Notes: generated by a model not told the origin, from the sequence alone. Shown: positions 1 through 12,492, counted from the first letter of the stretch. The stretch: 64,000 nt of DNA from Ophioderma brevispina (GCA_023653785.1 JAMKCH010005448.1:16764-80763), one strand, 5' to 3'. Translations and numbers: made by a program.

Positions 1-284
1 CCAAAGTTTCCCCACAACGGCTGATAAGGCGGCAGGAGTTTGACCTGAGGTACAAGAGAAAGGATATGCTAGGAGCAAAACATGGGTATCTATGTAACCA
101 ACAGAGATAAAGAAACGGGCGCAGCGAATGAGAGTGTGGTCAGGAGGGGGCGGTAGGGTGCATAGAGGGAGAGAAAACGGGTGATGGTTGCGAGGAGGGA
201 GGTCTGGAGATCGCAGAGCGTGAAAATTCGACAAGGATGACAGAAAGACATAGATAGCAACAAGGTCCATCACTCGTTGGCGGG

Positions 285-535
285 TTATGATTCATATTTG
301 AAATGGGCAAATGAACCATGAACAGCTTGCACTACCGCATCCGGGGGTGGTGTTTCGTGTAGTGTGTTTTTGAACTTTTGCATATGGCGCGGTTAAGCTG
401 CTGGCCTCTCCAAGTTGCATTGTTTCTGTCTAGTACTCAATTAAGTTGTAAAGTCTCTAGCAACTTGGCCTACTGGCCACGATTTGAGATTAAAATAAAC
501 CCTTGTTATTATTATTATTATTATTTTATTATTGC
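285..535 (+). mobile_element. 3' end of a non-LTR retroelement with (ATT)n tail
   Basis: This segment matches 22805-23055: both share GTGTTTCGTGTAGTGTGTTT, a conserved GGCCACGATTTGAGATTAAA and a closing (ATT)n run. A simple-repeat tail directly after a conserved AATAAACCTTG-like end is typical of the 3' end of a LINE or a LINE-mobilised SINE. No reverse transcriptase frame is attached, so this is a 5'-truncated insertion. The two copies differ by many one-base indels. The family is not identified. Confidence 0.6.
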
Positions 536-574
536 CCTCCAATTAGAAATCCACGTGCTACGTATTTGGTAGTA

Positions 575-680
575 TGGCGTACAGTGTAATTACACATATC
601 GATCTGTGGTTGAGTAAGATAATCCTCAACCACAGACGATATGTAATTGGATTGCGCTGTGTCCGTGTTACACATAAAAT
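575..680 (+). repeat. Left arm of a widely spaced inverted repeat
   Basis: The segment contains the small hairpin TGTGGTTGAG..CCTCAACCACA and then CAGACGATATGTAATTGGAT. The same sequence occurs in reverse complement at about 3843-3935 (ATCCAATTAACCTATCGTCT, followed by GTGGTGAGGATT). The similarity extends about 90-100 bases with indels. The two arms could be the terminal inverted repeats of one 3.36-kb element, or two independent opposite insertions of a small repeat. Confidence 0.5.
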
Positions 681-3600
681 TACATACCTGATTTTACCTG
701 GTTGATGGACTTGTTTCCCTTCTTCAAATAGCGTCATTAATTACCAAATCAATCACGTAAACACAATTGTTAACTTTCCAAACGTCACAGAGATTTCAAA
801 AATTGAAAGGTCGAAATTTGAAAAAAAAGAAAGTAACTGGATCGTTTTTTTTTGCACTCAAGAAATACTCAGTATTTGTTGATAAACACCTTTAAAACAA
901 CAATGACGAGGTCATTTTAAAACAATTCCCTGCTATTGGAAATCATTGCGCTTGTTAACTTCAACAAATTGGTGGAATATGGAAGTGTTATCATATAAAG
1001 CACGTGAAATTTTGTGAATGGTTAATACGCCATTCATATTTTTATTATTTTCAATTAAAAAATATTGAAAAATAGATAAGAAGAACTACTTTTTTTATTC
1101 TGCGTAGAGTTTGTTGAAGCAGCAATTTGGTTATAGCCATTGATTTACACGGGGCTCACTAGTCTGCGCGGGTATCCCGACACCTTATGAACAATAATCA
1201 TGGTCAACCTAGTTACAGTAACATGTACTCAGACTAAGGTACTGAGTTACAGAACTTGCATTAAATGACTTAGCCATTTTTCCGAACTCATCGAAGTTTC
1301 AACGTTGCAGATGATAACTTATCTTTAATTTTAGTTTACTCACCCTCAAGTACGTCCATGCAAGCATGATGTTACTCAATGATTCTATGAGATTGGTTGA
1401 TGTCATTTCACTTACCTATTTCGGAAAAATCGAATTTTTCGTCAGTTGTACTCATTTGCTTTCCACACACCGTATCGTAGTATAAATCGCAAGGACTCAT
1501 GGGATTAGTAATGCACGCCACTGGGCGAACTACGCATTCGGTGGTTTTTTGCGCCAGTGGATTCTATATTTCCGTGACAAGATGCTAATCCACACCCTCT
1601 GCGGGAGATATCTAGCCAAAAGTTGTCCGAGCGCTCCTTCTTTTAACATAAATTGACTAATGGCGTGTTTTTTACAAGGGGTTTCTTGATTTTTTTGTGC
1701 ATGTTTGTTACATGCTTCGTAAGATAAGTCTCTATCTAGTACTCAGTTCTTTCTATTTACGTCAGTGAAGTTCTGTTGTGTACCTTTCTCATTCCTCAGG
1801 CGATCGATGTGTGTGGCCCATGCCGTAAATATAACCCAGAACCGAAGATTCTCCCGAACAGCGTAACCAAAGTCGAGGTGCCCAAAGTATTATAATGAGC
1901 ATACGCACTTCATTATCATAGTTTTGGGGCACCACCATATTTGGTTTACGTATCGTTGTATGTGGCAAAATCCTTATGCATATTTTATTTGAGCACGCGG
2001 TAATTTTACGTTCGTCTACTTTAAGAGGAGTGAAAAACAACAATAAAAAAAAACTGAGGGCCAACATGCTGTCATCGACTCACAAATATTCTTTTCTTAA
2101 GCAAAAACATTAAACAGGGGTCATCGGGAAGAGACTCTTTTTGTGCATTAGGAATGCAGGAAATCTTTTTAGATGCATGTTTCTCCATCGATTATTGATT
2201 TTCGCATAATTATGGCAGGGAAATAATGCACCGATCAGACAATGGAAACAACTGCGGGCACCTGGAAATGGCTAAAAAACAATGATAACATTAACCGCGT
2301 GACGCACACAAGATTTTTTGTGTATGCCGTTGGTGCTGCGCAAACACCAAACAGGGACGACGCGCGTGTGTGCTTGCGACAACCAAAAACACACGGCGCG
2401 CCCTGAGTGTGAGAGGGAGGGTGAACGAGGGGAGAGAAAAGCGCGTTACGGCTTGGAACTATTCAATGTAATACACACGATTCACTTCTTCCTCTTATAT
2501 TAGTTCCATGGTGCTTTGTTGTTGGCCGTATTTCATGGAATAGTCAGACGATGGTAGCACCAAGAAATTCACCAAATTTAGCACGTCGTCATGTTTAAAT
2601 TAAAGAACAAAAAAAAGCAAGGGTTATTTCTGAATTGTTAGGCCGATTTCAAAATTATACGATTATTTATAGACCTAGCTCACTCTTCACATTTGGATAA
2701 GGCCACAAACTTTTTTTTTTTTTTTTTCTAGGAGGCACGCATAAATACCCACATATACCGCATCAAGTAGTTACTTTTTTTGTATGGGCTTGGCCGGCGG
2801 CAAGCGTCGCTGAAATATGTGTTGGGAAACGGATTTGTCATCGGTTTGGTTGGTGTGCATTTGTTTTACCGTTGTGTACGACCTTTTAACCTCGTCAGTT
2901 ATGCTTCCCCGGTTTATTCGGGGACTTCAATTCTGCTGGGTGAGAAATCGCTCCCTCCTATTTCTTCTCGAAATTTACCAATTTGTGAGATCAAATTGTA
3001 AACAAATGGTATGTACAGTAATGTAAGCATTGCAAAAGAATTTTGAAATAAATGCATGTTGAGTGCGTATTGGCGGTATTTGGTCTCTGTAACCTTGCAA
3101 AAGTTTGAGTTCATTTTCAATTACCGTATGTTCACGTCAATACAACGAAAACTTAGGGAACATTGAGAAATCCTTGTTCGATACATGCCCAAAGTCCTAT
3201 AGTCGCGAGTAACAATTTGTTTGAAACTAAGCGGTAAGCAGTTTACCGGCTTGTGCAACCAGTACACGGGCGTGATCGCGTACCTAATTTTAAATCGTTT
3301 TATTACGCGCTGTCTACAGCAGTTGAAAGACCTTCACGCAACAACACGCAGCAAAAAATGTTCGAATCAGTTCCAAAAACAATATTTCTCAGACCTAAAA
3401 TGATAAAATGGATTCGAATGTCCTAGTACTAGGCTGGCTCAAAACCTGTACGTGCGGAATCCGTATGTATGGTAAAAATGACCATGGTGAAATTTCGGGA
3501 TATGTGCAATCACGAAAACTGAATTAGGTCTCCCTTGTTGTAAAAAAGGAGTTTGACATGGGACCTTTACGTTACTTGATATTATTTATAGTTATACATG

Positions 3601-3842
3601 TTATAACAGTGTATTTACAGTTTCTTTGTTTTTTAAAAAAAAAAAAAACTGCGTGAAAAAATTTGGCCGGTTTATGGAGATTTTGTGAGTCCAGGTTGGT
3701 AATTGTTGGTAATTAGTTTCATGAACATGTTAAAAACCATGCATTTGGGACATAAAACGAATGAATAACTCAACATTTGAAAAAGGGTTTTAGAGCACGA
3801 TTAATTTTGTAAAAATCAGGGAAAAAGTAAAACACGGGTTCC
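681..3842. other. No gene seen; interior between inverted arms
   Basis: AT-rich DNA with short homopolymers (T17 near 2712). The open frames here, including those around 1789-2067 and 2780-3120, overlap on both strands, lack recognisable motifs and look like chance frames. If the arms at 575 and 3843 are terminal inverted repeats, this is the interior of a non-coding element. Confidence 0.4.
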
Positions 3843-3935
3843 ACAGAGCAATCCAATTAACCTATCGTCTGTGGTGAGGATTATATACTTTTAAACCACA
3901 GAATTCGATCTGTGTACAGTATAAATACTATGCAA
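3843..3935 (-). repeat. Right arm of the spaced inverted repeat
   Basis: Reverse-complement partner of 575-680. It carries AATCCAATTAACCTATCGTC and GATCTGTGTACAG. The outer edges also correspond (AGTAT..ACACA..ATCGA on both arms), which favours true terminal repeats over chance. Confidence 0.5.
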
Positions 3936-4621
3936 AAAAAAAAAACCTATCCTATTCGCCCACACACCACGGGCTGGCCCAAAGCTAGGCTGGCTTTTCC
4001 ACACAGAAACTTACATGCTTACGAGAATTTACTAGAGGAACAAAAGTGATGGGAAATCTTGTTCACGTAACTTAGATGAGGTTGCATCCGAATATGCACA
4101 CACATGTGTGAATGCGAATTTTATTAGAATGTTGTAAAACCAAGGGGTCAAAATTATGTCTACTGAAAATTCTATATAAAAAAAACACTCACAATTTCAA
4201 AATGCCCGGCAAGGGTGAGAGTAGACTTCTAACTCTTCTTTGTCCAATTATCTTTCGTTTTTTTTTTAAATTAGTTGCATGTCGAAAAATGGGCATAAAC
4301 TTCTGGAAAAACATATGTCTTTCCCCACCCCCCTTTCAGAGTCATTTGATCAAGGGCACGCTGTTACTTTGGTCGTTGGCGAAGCGAAGGAGGAGGGGTC
4401 ACGCGATCAGAAAAGAAAGTCCCTCTGCCAGAGGCGAAGTTCACTATTTACACCTAATCACGGTCTATTGCCGGTTGGAAATGAGAATACACAACACGTC
4501 ATTGAACGTCACATGCTTTAGTTGTGACAGGTCCGCCACCTGGTTTGACCGCCATTTTTTTTTAACAATTGGAGAAAATGACAAGTTCGAATTAAAAATT
4601 CGCCGATTTCTTCTCTGGCAG

Positions 4622-4684
4622 TAAGGGATCATCATAAAGGAAGTGGCAATGTGGTTATGGAGATGTATCCACCTTATCGATGAG
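4622..4684 (+). other. Possible small exon (weak)
   Basis: A pyrimidine-rich acceptor (TTTCTTCTCTGGCAG) precedes 63 bases that end at a consensus donor (GATGAG then GTAAGTAT). One frame reads HHKGSGNVVMEMYPPYR before a TGA just ahead of the donor. A His-rich start followed by PPxR would suit the amino end of a chitin-binding type-4 / LPMO-like protein, whose C-terminal exons lie downstream on the same strand. The in-frame stop and the short length make this a weak call. It may be a chance splice-like pair. Confidence 0.18.
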
Positions 4685-5540
4685 GTAAGTATATTCGTGT
4701 ATAGCGTGTTGTCCCCAATTCAGCCACTTGGCCTTGTTCCAAATGTTTTTCAGTACTGTCAACAGTCCCAGGGTCCGCCCAGGGATGCGGTCACCGACTT
4801 CCGAATGTAGGTTTGAGACTCCGAATAGGGATTATTTAGGGCATGTCACATGCCAAATATATTACGCATTTCAAGTAATTCCACACAAGGCCTACCATGA
4901 ACACTCATAACAAATAATTAGGGAAACTATGAGTACAGTTTTATTTCTTGTACACCAATACTATGAAATATTATAATTATTTCAAACAGTATCAAATCAT
5001 CATTTCAACTTGGCTATTGCGCAATGATGGTCACGTGGGCGGTGTATGACGGGGAAATACAATTCTGAAATTTTCCTCGGAAAACAGGTGAATATTGGCA
5101 TCCGACCTCTAAAACAAAAACCGACCTGGCTTGCAATGAATACTATCACACAGTACATGTGCTGTATTTTACCGATCTTATTAGTGTCATTTCGTACCTA
5201 ATTCGAAAATTTAATTACAAGAGATCCCCGTATCAGGTTTTTAAAATGTCAAAATTCATAAATCATGGGGAAAAGCATAGATTTTTCACCAAAAAATGCA
5301 ACGGAGTGGCCGTTTTCTTTTGTATTTCGATGATCAGAAAACTATCATAGAATGTAAAATTTATTAATCGAACTGCGCATGGTTACAACATTGACCTTGT
5401 GGATTCATTCATAAAACTTCTCTGAGCATGATGAGTCATCAGTAACAAACCTTCGGTTCTCCGAACACTAGCTGGCGGTCAGTGACGTCATTGATTAGCG
5501 GCGCACTTCACTAGTTAGCCTAATCCAAATTTTCTAAAGA
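4685..5540. other. No feature recognised
   Basis: AT-rich sequence with no coding signature, tandem repeat or inverted repeat that I can support. Confidence 0.4.
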
Positions 5541-5549
5541 ACTTGTGTT

Positions 5550-5772
5550 TGTGCATAGCCTAGGCTACTGTGCTGTAATTTCTGTCCGTTTACAGACAGA
5601 AAATACACACAATTGCGAATTTCTAAGATACGACCGAAATTGTCACCGTAATGATTGGGCACCATGATTACTAATGCTAACGTTCCAGATGATATAAATC
5701 TACATTTTAGGTAAGTCAGGGGAACGAGGCTGTGGTCCTTGTGGATCACAAATTTTTGCACCCCCCCCCCCT
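5550..5772 (+). mobile_element. TTAA MITE family A, 5'-truncated copy
   Basis: This matches the right two-thirds of the family A element: CTACTGTGCTGTAATTTCTG, GACAGAAAATAC, then a GGATCACAAA-type right end that runs into a C-run. It abuts the next, complete copy at a shared CTTTAAAGG junction. The left terminal repeat is missing. Confidence 0.65.
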
Positions 5773-6113
5773 TTAAAGGTGCATTTTGTGATATTCCAGC
5801 ACCTGTTTTATTGATTTGTTGTTCACTAGATTCTTGAGAAAAGCTTATTCACAACTTTTTAGTTGATCCCAACCTTGCGGTTTTGTGTTATGAGCAATGC
5901 TTGTTTCCCCGTCCCACGGTCAACATAGACCGGCATAGGCCCCTATGTCCATGTAGTATAAACCGGACAGAAAATACAAAATTGCAAATTTATTACAGAT
6001 ATGACCGAATTTGTACGTCAGATTAGGTACCAACATGGATTAGATGAATACAAATCTCAACTTTTTTGAGGTAAGTCGGGGGGGAGGCTGTGGATCACAA
6101 AATGCCCCTTTAA
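5773..6113 (+). mobile_element. TTAA MITE family A, complete copy
   Basis: Starts TTAAAGGTGCATTTTGTGAT and ends ATCACAAAATGCCCCTTTAA, giving about 20-bp terminal inverted repeats closed by TTAA on both sides. The length is 341 bp and there is no coding capacity. TTAA target sites with AGG-type termini are a hallmark of the Kolobok superfamily (established knowledge), so a Kolobok-derived MITE is the best guess. Other copies lie at 12152-12492, 14175-14510 and 55220-55568. Confidence 0.8.
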
Positions 6114-6756
6114 CTATAATCGCTATCAAAATTTCTCGGGCAAAATTGGGTACCCGCAGCGTGATGTGTGCCAAACTTGGAGTTCTGACACTGCCCCTGA
6201 CTGCACATTTGAATAATGGTGCACCCTCTAGATTTTTTCAAAATTATATTTTGCATGTTGTAAGCTTGTTAATACATTAGCCACTCGCCTGAACTTATTA
6301 AACCAAATCAGCACGCTTATGGTAAACAGAACAATTATCTAATAATTCGCCAGTGATATATTCAGCAGACGACGGGGAATGGCGTTTAACACCAAAAACA
6401 CGCTGGAGTTTATTGCCATTACAGTGCACCTTGTTTGACCGATCTGTGACCTTTGTGGTTTTAAAGAGACCGGCACATTTTGAAAATAGTGCGCCCTCAA
6501 TATTTCAAAATCGATATTTTTGGGTCATGGTTTGTAAGGGGCTTTTTAATATAGCAAAAGCCCTCTCCCCCGAAATGATTAAGACCAATCAGCTTCTGTA
6601 TGGGTAAACAGAACAAATTTTTACTTTCACGTCAACCGGCGACGTTAAATTCAGCGACGACGAAAATGGCGTTTAACACAATAACACGCACGCCGTATGC
6701 ATGTTTTCCACGCTATGCACACTGTTTGATTGGTCGATAACCTTTGTGGTTTTATT
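6114..6756. repeat. Two degenerate ~310-bp tandem units
   Basis: Shared blocks recur in order: a GTGCRCCCTC..ATTTTTCAAAAT-type segment, AAATCAGC..CTTATGGTAAACAGAACAA, CGACG..AATGGCGTTTAACAC and CTTTGTGGTTTTA. The copies start near 6114 and 6430, with a partial third near 6600-6756. No coding potential is seen. Confidence 0.55.
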
Positions 6757-7252
6757 ATCAGTGAGTGCGAGTCAAAAATATTCATGTAATATACACATTT
6801 GTTGATTAAAGTTATGGAAAACTTAAAAGTTGGCCTACAAATTACCTGGATGTCTTTATCCTCATATCAATGTCCCTATCTGTTTTGGGGTATGTTATTT
6901 TTATGTGTAAAATATATCTCTGTTCTTCCAATGGCCTAGACTATCATTTGAGAGCAAATTGAAGAAATTTCATATTTTGTGAAAATTTGCCAGTGCCACT
7001 TTAATATCAATGAGTACGAGTCTATGATATGCAATAGACACATTTGTTGATTAAAGTTAGGGCAAACTTAAAAGTTATCCTACAAATTACCTGGAGGTCT
7101 TTAGCCTCTTATTAATGTCCCTATCTGTTTTTGGATATATGTTATTTTTATATGTAAAATGTATCTGTATTCTTCCAATGGCCTAGACTATCATTTGCGA
7201 GCAAATTGAAGAAATTTCATATTTTATGAAAATGTGCCAGTGCCGCTTTAAC
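6757..7252. repeat. Tandem duplication of a ~247-bp unit
   Basis: Two copies (about 6757-7003 and 7004-7252) share ACACATTTGTTGATTAAAGT, AATGGCCTAGACTATCATTT and GCAAATTGAAGAAATTTCAT. Each ends at a GCCAGTGCC(A/G)CTTTAA boundary. They differ by scattered substitutions and indels. Confidence 0.85.
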
Positions 7253-8090
7253 AAGCGCCCCACGGTTTGTAATTGGTCAGGAGGTGTGCGCCTATACCGT
7301 GATTTAATTTGCATAATACATTGCGAGCATTTGGCTTGCCTGAGAAATTCTGACAGCGATCATGCGCGCGTAGTCAGAATTTTGTTTCAGAATTACTGAC
7401 GAAGAATATATAATTTTTTAATTCTGGGACACAAACGACCAACACCGCATATGTGCGTATTTTTCCATGGAAGCGTGTGTCTCTCTGCTACCTTAACGAC
7501 CACGGTATAGTATAGAGCAACATGATTTAGGAACAATCCATTTTTGTTAATCTTTAAAATACATGATTTTCAATAACCTGAGGCTCGTGTGAAAGAATGT
7601 CTAAACATTAAAGGGATGAGCAGTGATAATGCGAGAGAATATAAATCAAAGATCATAAGTATACACAATTCCACATATTTGCTTTAATGTAGGAACAAAA
7701 ACACCAAATAGTGAAAAAATGAAGTACTTGAAGAAATTTGTCATACGGTCTCCCGCAAATAGACATACAGCGATGACGTCTCGAAAATCTGCACTAAACA
7801 GCTGATTGTGGTTTACACCAGTACAGAATAAACTAAAGATTAATGTTTGTGTTTGCTGTCAAACTGTACTGGTCATGATACACAATATTACGCTTATAAA
7901 TCTGGGATATTTACAGGGAAAGGCTTTTTTGATCTCGGGTTGGAATTTTTTTTTTCTGTATTTATTCCCTGTACTTGGGGTCTGGTGGTAAAGACAAAAC
8001 AGAAATTCGGGTTGGAATTTTGATACGCACTTATAGAAATTACAGAATCATTAATTACAGGGATTTCAAGCACACCGCTTCCAGGTTATG
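7253..8090. other. No feature recognised
   Basis: AT-rich unique-looking sequence. No gene, repeat array or inverted repeat is supported. Confidence 0.4.
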
Positions 8091-8449
8091 TTAAAGGCAC
8101 TATCAGTGATTCACCCGAAAGAGTAAAAAAATTTGAAATTTGCTGGAATAGCTTAAGAGTGAAGGATAAATCTGCAGAATTCCCATAAGTATTTTTTCCA
8201 AATGAAAAATTGAGAGAAAATGAAAATATTCAAGGAAATCAACCTCCATTCACTTATGTGTTCTATAAATAAGTGTCTGTGCGGACAATTATGACTAAAA
8301 TAACTGATTTTGTCTTTATTAGGCTGAATTTGGTCTTATCACTTGTAGGGTATGTTAGGATACCAATACTTGTTCCAGACATGCAAAAAAATTATTTTTA
8401 TTGATTTTTTGGTCTTTCTGATTTATCAAATCACTGATAGTGCCTTTAA
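8091..8449 (+). mobile_element. TTAA MITE family B, copy 1
   Basis: Starts TTAAAGGCACTATCAGTGAT and ends ATCACTGATAGTGCCTTTAA: perfect 20-bp terminal inverted repeats with TTAA at each end, 359 bp long, non-coding. The TTAA-AGG termini suggest Kolobok-type mobilisation. A second, inverted copy lies about 0.9 kb downstream. Confidence 0.88.
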
Positions 8450-9180
8450 ATTTTCCGTATTGAGGAAATGAATCATTTGAGATACTTTTCGACTAAATAG
8501 AACCACTCCATGATTGATCTCTTTAGATTCAAGATGGCCACCAGACAGACCCCTTGGGACAATTTTTTATTTTGGTAACATCAAAATTCTTTCAGGAGAT
8601 GTTGCAGATATGCTAAAAATCATGTTAGAATTTAGTTTTAAGATTATACACCACTAACCTGGCTGCCGTAAGGATCAAAAATCTTGGGTGGACTACTTTC
8701 TTGCATGGCATCTGGAAAAAGTGCTTTAAAATGTCTGAAAATGCACTAGTTATATTAAGAAAGTGATGAAATTTCATGATTGACATGGTAGACTGGTATG
8801 TTTTCTCAAACTAAGTGGAATTTGGACAGTGAATTTGAGGCAATTTACTCGGCGGTCATCAATTTCACTTCGATTTGCAAATTACTAGCTTTGGCGACTA
8901 TAGAGAATCTTGGGTTGCCGGTCTGACATCGGACGAGTTTTGGTGATTCGTAACTAAAAAATTTTCTGGTCATCATATGTTCAAAATTTGGTTATTTGGT
9001 GATTTTAGCTTGTACTTTGGGGTGATGTTGTTGTATTTCCTCTGTGAGAGTTTTAAATGCGAAAGAAACATGCTCAAAGTTGCCATTTTTCCCATAGACT
9101 ACATGTGTATAAGTGAGTTAGTGGTGTGTAACCTTAAGGGGGTGCATGGGAACCCATATTAGGCATGAGAATGAAAGTTT
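8450..9180. other. No feature recognised
   Basis: Spacer between the two family B MITEs. The open frame at 8977-9162 is hydrophobic and low-complexity, and shows no family motif. Confidence 0.4.
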
Positions 9181-9345
9181 TAGATTTGCCCGCAAGCTCC
9201 AAAACCTCCCACCGAAAATTTATTCTTTAAAAAAAAAAAAAAATCATTATTTGCCATCTACGATTTGCGTCCAACGCCCGCCATGCTCCAAAACCTCCCT
9301 CGAAAATCTCATTTATATTTTTTAAAAATTCCTAATTTGCATAAA
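9181..9345. repeat. Two ~85-110-bp tandem units
   Basis: GCTCCAAAACCTCCC occurs at about 9197 and 9290. Each is followed by a CGAAAAT..AT-rich A/T-run..CTAATTTGC-like or CATTATTTGCC-like end. Confidence 0.5.
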
Positions 9346-9353
9346 ATATGCTC

Positions 9354-9716
9354 TTAAAAGCACTATCAGTGATTTGCTAGAATCAAAAAATTCCAACAAA
9401 TCAAAAATCATTATTTTCGCCCTATGTTTGTAACAAGTACAGATATCCTAACATGACCTGCACAATTATAATACAAAAACATCTAATAGGAAAAAAATAA
9501 TATTTTAGTCGTTAAACTGTCCGTACGGACACTTACTACAACATGTAATTTACTGGCGAGTCATATCTTTGAACACTCAATTTCTTACTTTTCTGTCAAT
9601 TAGTTCAGTTGGAAAAGGTAACTTTAAGCAATTCTACAGACTTATTTCACTTTTAAGCTAAACCTGCAAATTTCGAATAATTTGACTCTTTCGGTGGATC
9701 ACTGATAGTGCCTTAC
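9354..9716 (-). mobile_element. TTAA MITE family B, copy 2 (inverted)
   Basis: Starts TTAAAAGCACTATCAGTGAT and ends ATCACTGATAGTGCCTTAC. The inner block CTCTTTCGG..GGATCACTGATAG shows it lies in the opposite orientation to the 8091 copy. The right target site has decayed from TTAA to TTAC. Confidence 0.82.
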
Positions 9717-10257
9717 ATCGCAACAAATCAAAGTTTCAAATTGAAACAGCTGTAAAGGGTAAAATTACGCAAAGAGCACCAGTCCATGCAATGCACTCTG
9801 AACATGAATGCATTTTCTATTCCTATAGATGAAAAAGTTAGCGGGTTATGGTAAAAGTATCCCTCTCATCTAACTCAAATTACATTTAATTTCAAATTTG
9901 AACTTTCAGGTGCAAATGACTGCTTTCTGACGAAGAAAACGTGGACACAGCATGGCTAAGTCCCCAACAGCTGGGGAGTCAGGTAGGGAACAGAACCGGG
10001 GGGTAGCTGGTATTCTGTTCGGGTCCACCCGCGTTACAAAAAACTGAGACCTGGGCAGGTCTCTAGACTTGCAATATGGTAAATCATTCAACCCATGTCT
10101 CTGGCCGTCTCACATAGGGTTCAAATTTAACTTTTCAGTTTCAGGTAGAGTATAAAATCAGCATGAAATTCTGTTAGAATGTGATTTTTGAGTTGATATC
10201 AAATCAAAGCTCAAAACAATAAAATCCCAGGTTAAAATTCAATGGTAATATTGCTTG
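9717..10257. other. No feature recognised
   Basis: No supported feature. The open frame at 9906-10091 (minus) has no recognisable motif. Confidence 0.35.
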
Positions 10258-10382
10258 GCCCTGGGTCTCGGATAGGGTGCCTATTTGAATACTCTGGTCT
10301 CGGATAGGGTATCCATTTTGAACAGATCTGGTCTAAGATAGGGTACCATTTCACTCGTTTCTGGTCTCATATATGGTCACCG
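10258..10382 (+). repeat. ~38-40-bp minisatellite, about three units
   Basis: Repeated CTGGTCT(C/A)(G/A)GATAGGGT(A/G)YC..TTT..AAC units occur near 10260, 10298 and 10336, with a decayed fourth near 10362. Just beyond it a C-run/G-run palindrome (ACCCCCCCCCCACCCCGGGG, 10431-10450) continues into G-rich sequence. Confidence 0.6.
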
Positions 10383-10459
10383 CCGGATCCCTTGTAACTC
10401 GGGTGTGTTACCCAGGCTCGTTTACAGGTTACCCCCCCCCACCCCGGGGGGGGGGGGTG

Positions 10460-11590
10460 GACAGAATCAAAATTATTTTAGCTTTTCTTATGTTAATGAT
10501 CTTATTAGGCAAAAAATGGAGGAAAAGCAAATTGACTGTGTTGTGTCCAAGTCTAGTGTGTTTGTTGTGACCATTCCTTTAAGCATTGAATTTCAGTATC
10601 CCTGATGATCCTTTTAACATTTCCAAAGAATTGTGGGTAAAAAGAGACATCAACATGGTCGCGGCGCATGAAATGGTGCCATGCCGCTTAGCTAAGAGAG
10701 AGAGGTGTGGCTTTATGCAAGACACTATTTCCTGCACTTTCTAATGTTCCTTTCTGATTAAACCCAGTATCTGTGATTAAAAGTTTTTTTAAGACTCTAT
10801 TCACACTTTAACGGATCTAATATTGCATAATTTTATTTGCATAATTTGTTTTGAATTGCTTCCCAATGGCCAGCTGTCTTTCAGAAGATTTCGCAAATAC
10901 AACACTGGCCAACGCACTTAACACTCCGGAAAACAATGTTGGATCACTTGGACCGATTTAGAGAAAAGGTGTCACCCCTCTCCCCCAATTCATTTTGATC
11001 CGAGTCATTGGTTGTCCAACATCTTCGCCAGGTCCCCAAACATTGATTGCTAGGGATTGGGGAGGAATTTGGTAAAAGGGAAGACCTCTGCTTTCTAAAG
11101 AACAATGCCTTACCCAAATTCGATCTCATCTCATTTGTGAACATGTTATGGTTTTCAATATATTGACAATCAAGTGTAATACCAATTTTTAGACCCACGA
11201 ATACTTCGGTTGGTCTATAGTACTGGGTTGTTTTGAAGCCAATGGTTTCGTTAACTGCGTGTTTATCTTATAAATCGTATTGTCTTGAATTTTCGCACAG
11301 TGTGTTTGGATGACGTGGGAAAATTATGCAGCGTTTTCGTTTGGCGCACATAAGGGTGTGAAAGCCAAGTTTGGGGTCTAAAACAAATAAATTGTTGAAT
11401 TTGGTTCGTGACGTGGCATACATCTCCTTTTGGATGTGTGCCTTGTAAATGGCCATGAAAGTTAGTTGGGACTAGCAAAAGTCAAGCACAGTAAGCCTCT
11501 GGCAAGAGCCTTCCACTTGTCCAACATGTCACTTGTAGCCTTGATGCTTATACCTTAGTGGTGTCAATCAGTGTGCTTGCCATGTATTTG
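10460..11590. other. No feature recognised
   Basis: Mixed unique sequence. The overlapping open frames at 10944-11198 and 11263-11478 show no domain signature. Confidence 0.35.
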
Positions 11591-11984
11591 TTTATGCGAA
11601 TTAGGGTTCACTCCCTTACAAGGACACATTCCATGTCCTGTTGTATTTCCAGGCTCAACCACCTTTCAGGTCAGATAATGCTAGTAAGCTCTAGTACATA
11701 GATTTACAATGGACTATAATAAAGTAACATTCCTGCCATGATAAGTTTGAAAAATGGTGATATTTTCCTCAAATGTAATTTGGTGTTTTGGTTCATGATA
11801 AGCCAGTGCATCACCTTTGGTATCGAATTTGGCACTAAGTGAGTGCTCAATGCAAAATTAGTCTGGTCAGTCAGATAGTGTATCTTCTACCCCAGTAAAA
11901 ATCATTTCTTTCGCAATTTAAAATAACTGTCTGGAATTCCTTGATCCACTAACCTGCCGGTGTGGAGTTTGTGTGGGTGGGTGG

Positions 11985-12055
11985 TTGCGTGTGTGTGTGT
12001 GTGCGTGAGGTGGCGTGCATGTGTGTGGGTGGGTGTGTCTGTGTAGGTTGCTTAT
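11985..12055 (+). repeat. (TG)n microsatellite
   Basis: An interrupted GT/GTGTGGGTG tract inside module 1 of the 2-kb unit. It produces mirrored spurious open frames on both strands. Confidence 0.85.
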
Positions 12056-12151
12056 GTCCGTATGCCTGTCTGAGGCCCGTTTCTCTGGCTGTATGTTGTA
12101 GGTGTGTGTCTACATGTAGGTGTGTGTTTAACAAATGTCAAAAATAAGTAA

Positions 12152-12492
12152 TTAAAGGGCATTTCGTGATTCAGCACCTTCTGTTTTTTCATTGGTCCAC
12201 TAGCTATCCTTGAGAAAACTTAGTCTCAAAATTTGAGCTGATCCCATCTTGCAGTTTGTGTTATGAGCAATGCTCGTTTCCCACAGTCCCATAGGCTACG
12301 GTGCTGTAATTTCTGTCCAGTTACGGACAGAAAATACAAAATTGTGAATGCTTACAGATGCGACCGAATTTGCAGGTAAGATTGGGCAACACAGGGATTA
12401 CTAAGGCGAATGGTTCAGATGACATAAAAATGCTCTCAACATTTTTTGTAAGTTTGGGGGGACGAGGCGGTGGATCATGAATGCCCCTTTAC
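12152..12492 (+). mobile_element. TTAA MITE family A, inside unit 1
   Basis: Starts TTAAAGGGCATTTCGTGATT and ends ATGCCCCTTTAC. Internal blocks match the 5773 copy (CTTGAGAAAACTT, GTTATGAGCAATGCTCG, ACGGACAGAAAATAC). Because its counterpart at 14175 occupies the same place in unit 2, it inserted before the 2-kb duplication. Confidence 0.78.

Noticed and set aside
4112..4624. 170-codon open frame
   Set aside because: No recognisable domain, no splice or translation context, and low-complexity runs across a T-rich tract.
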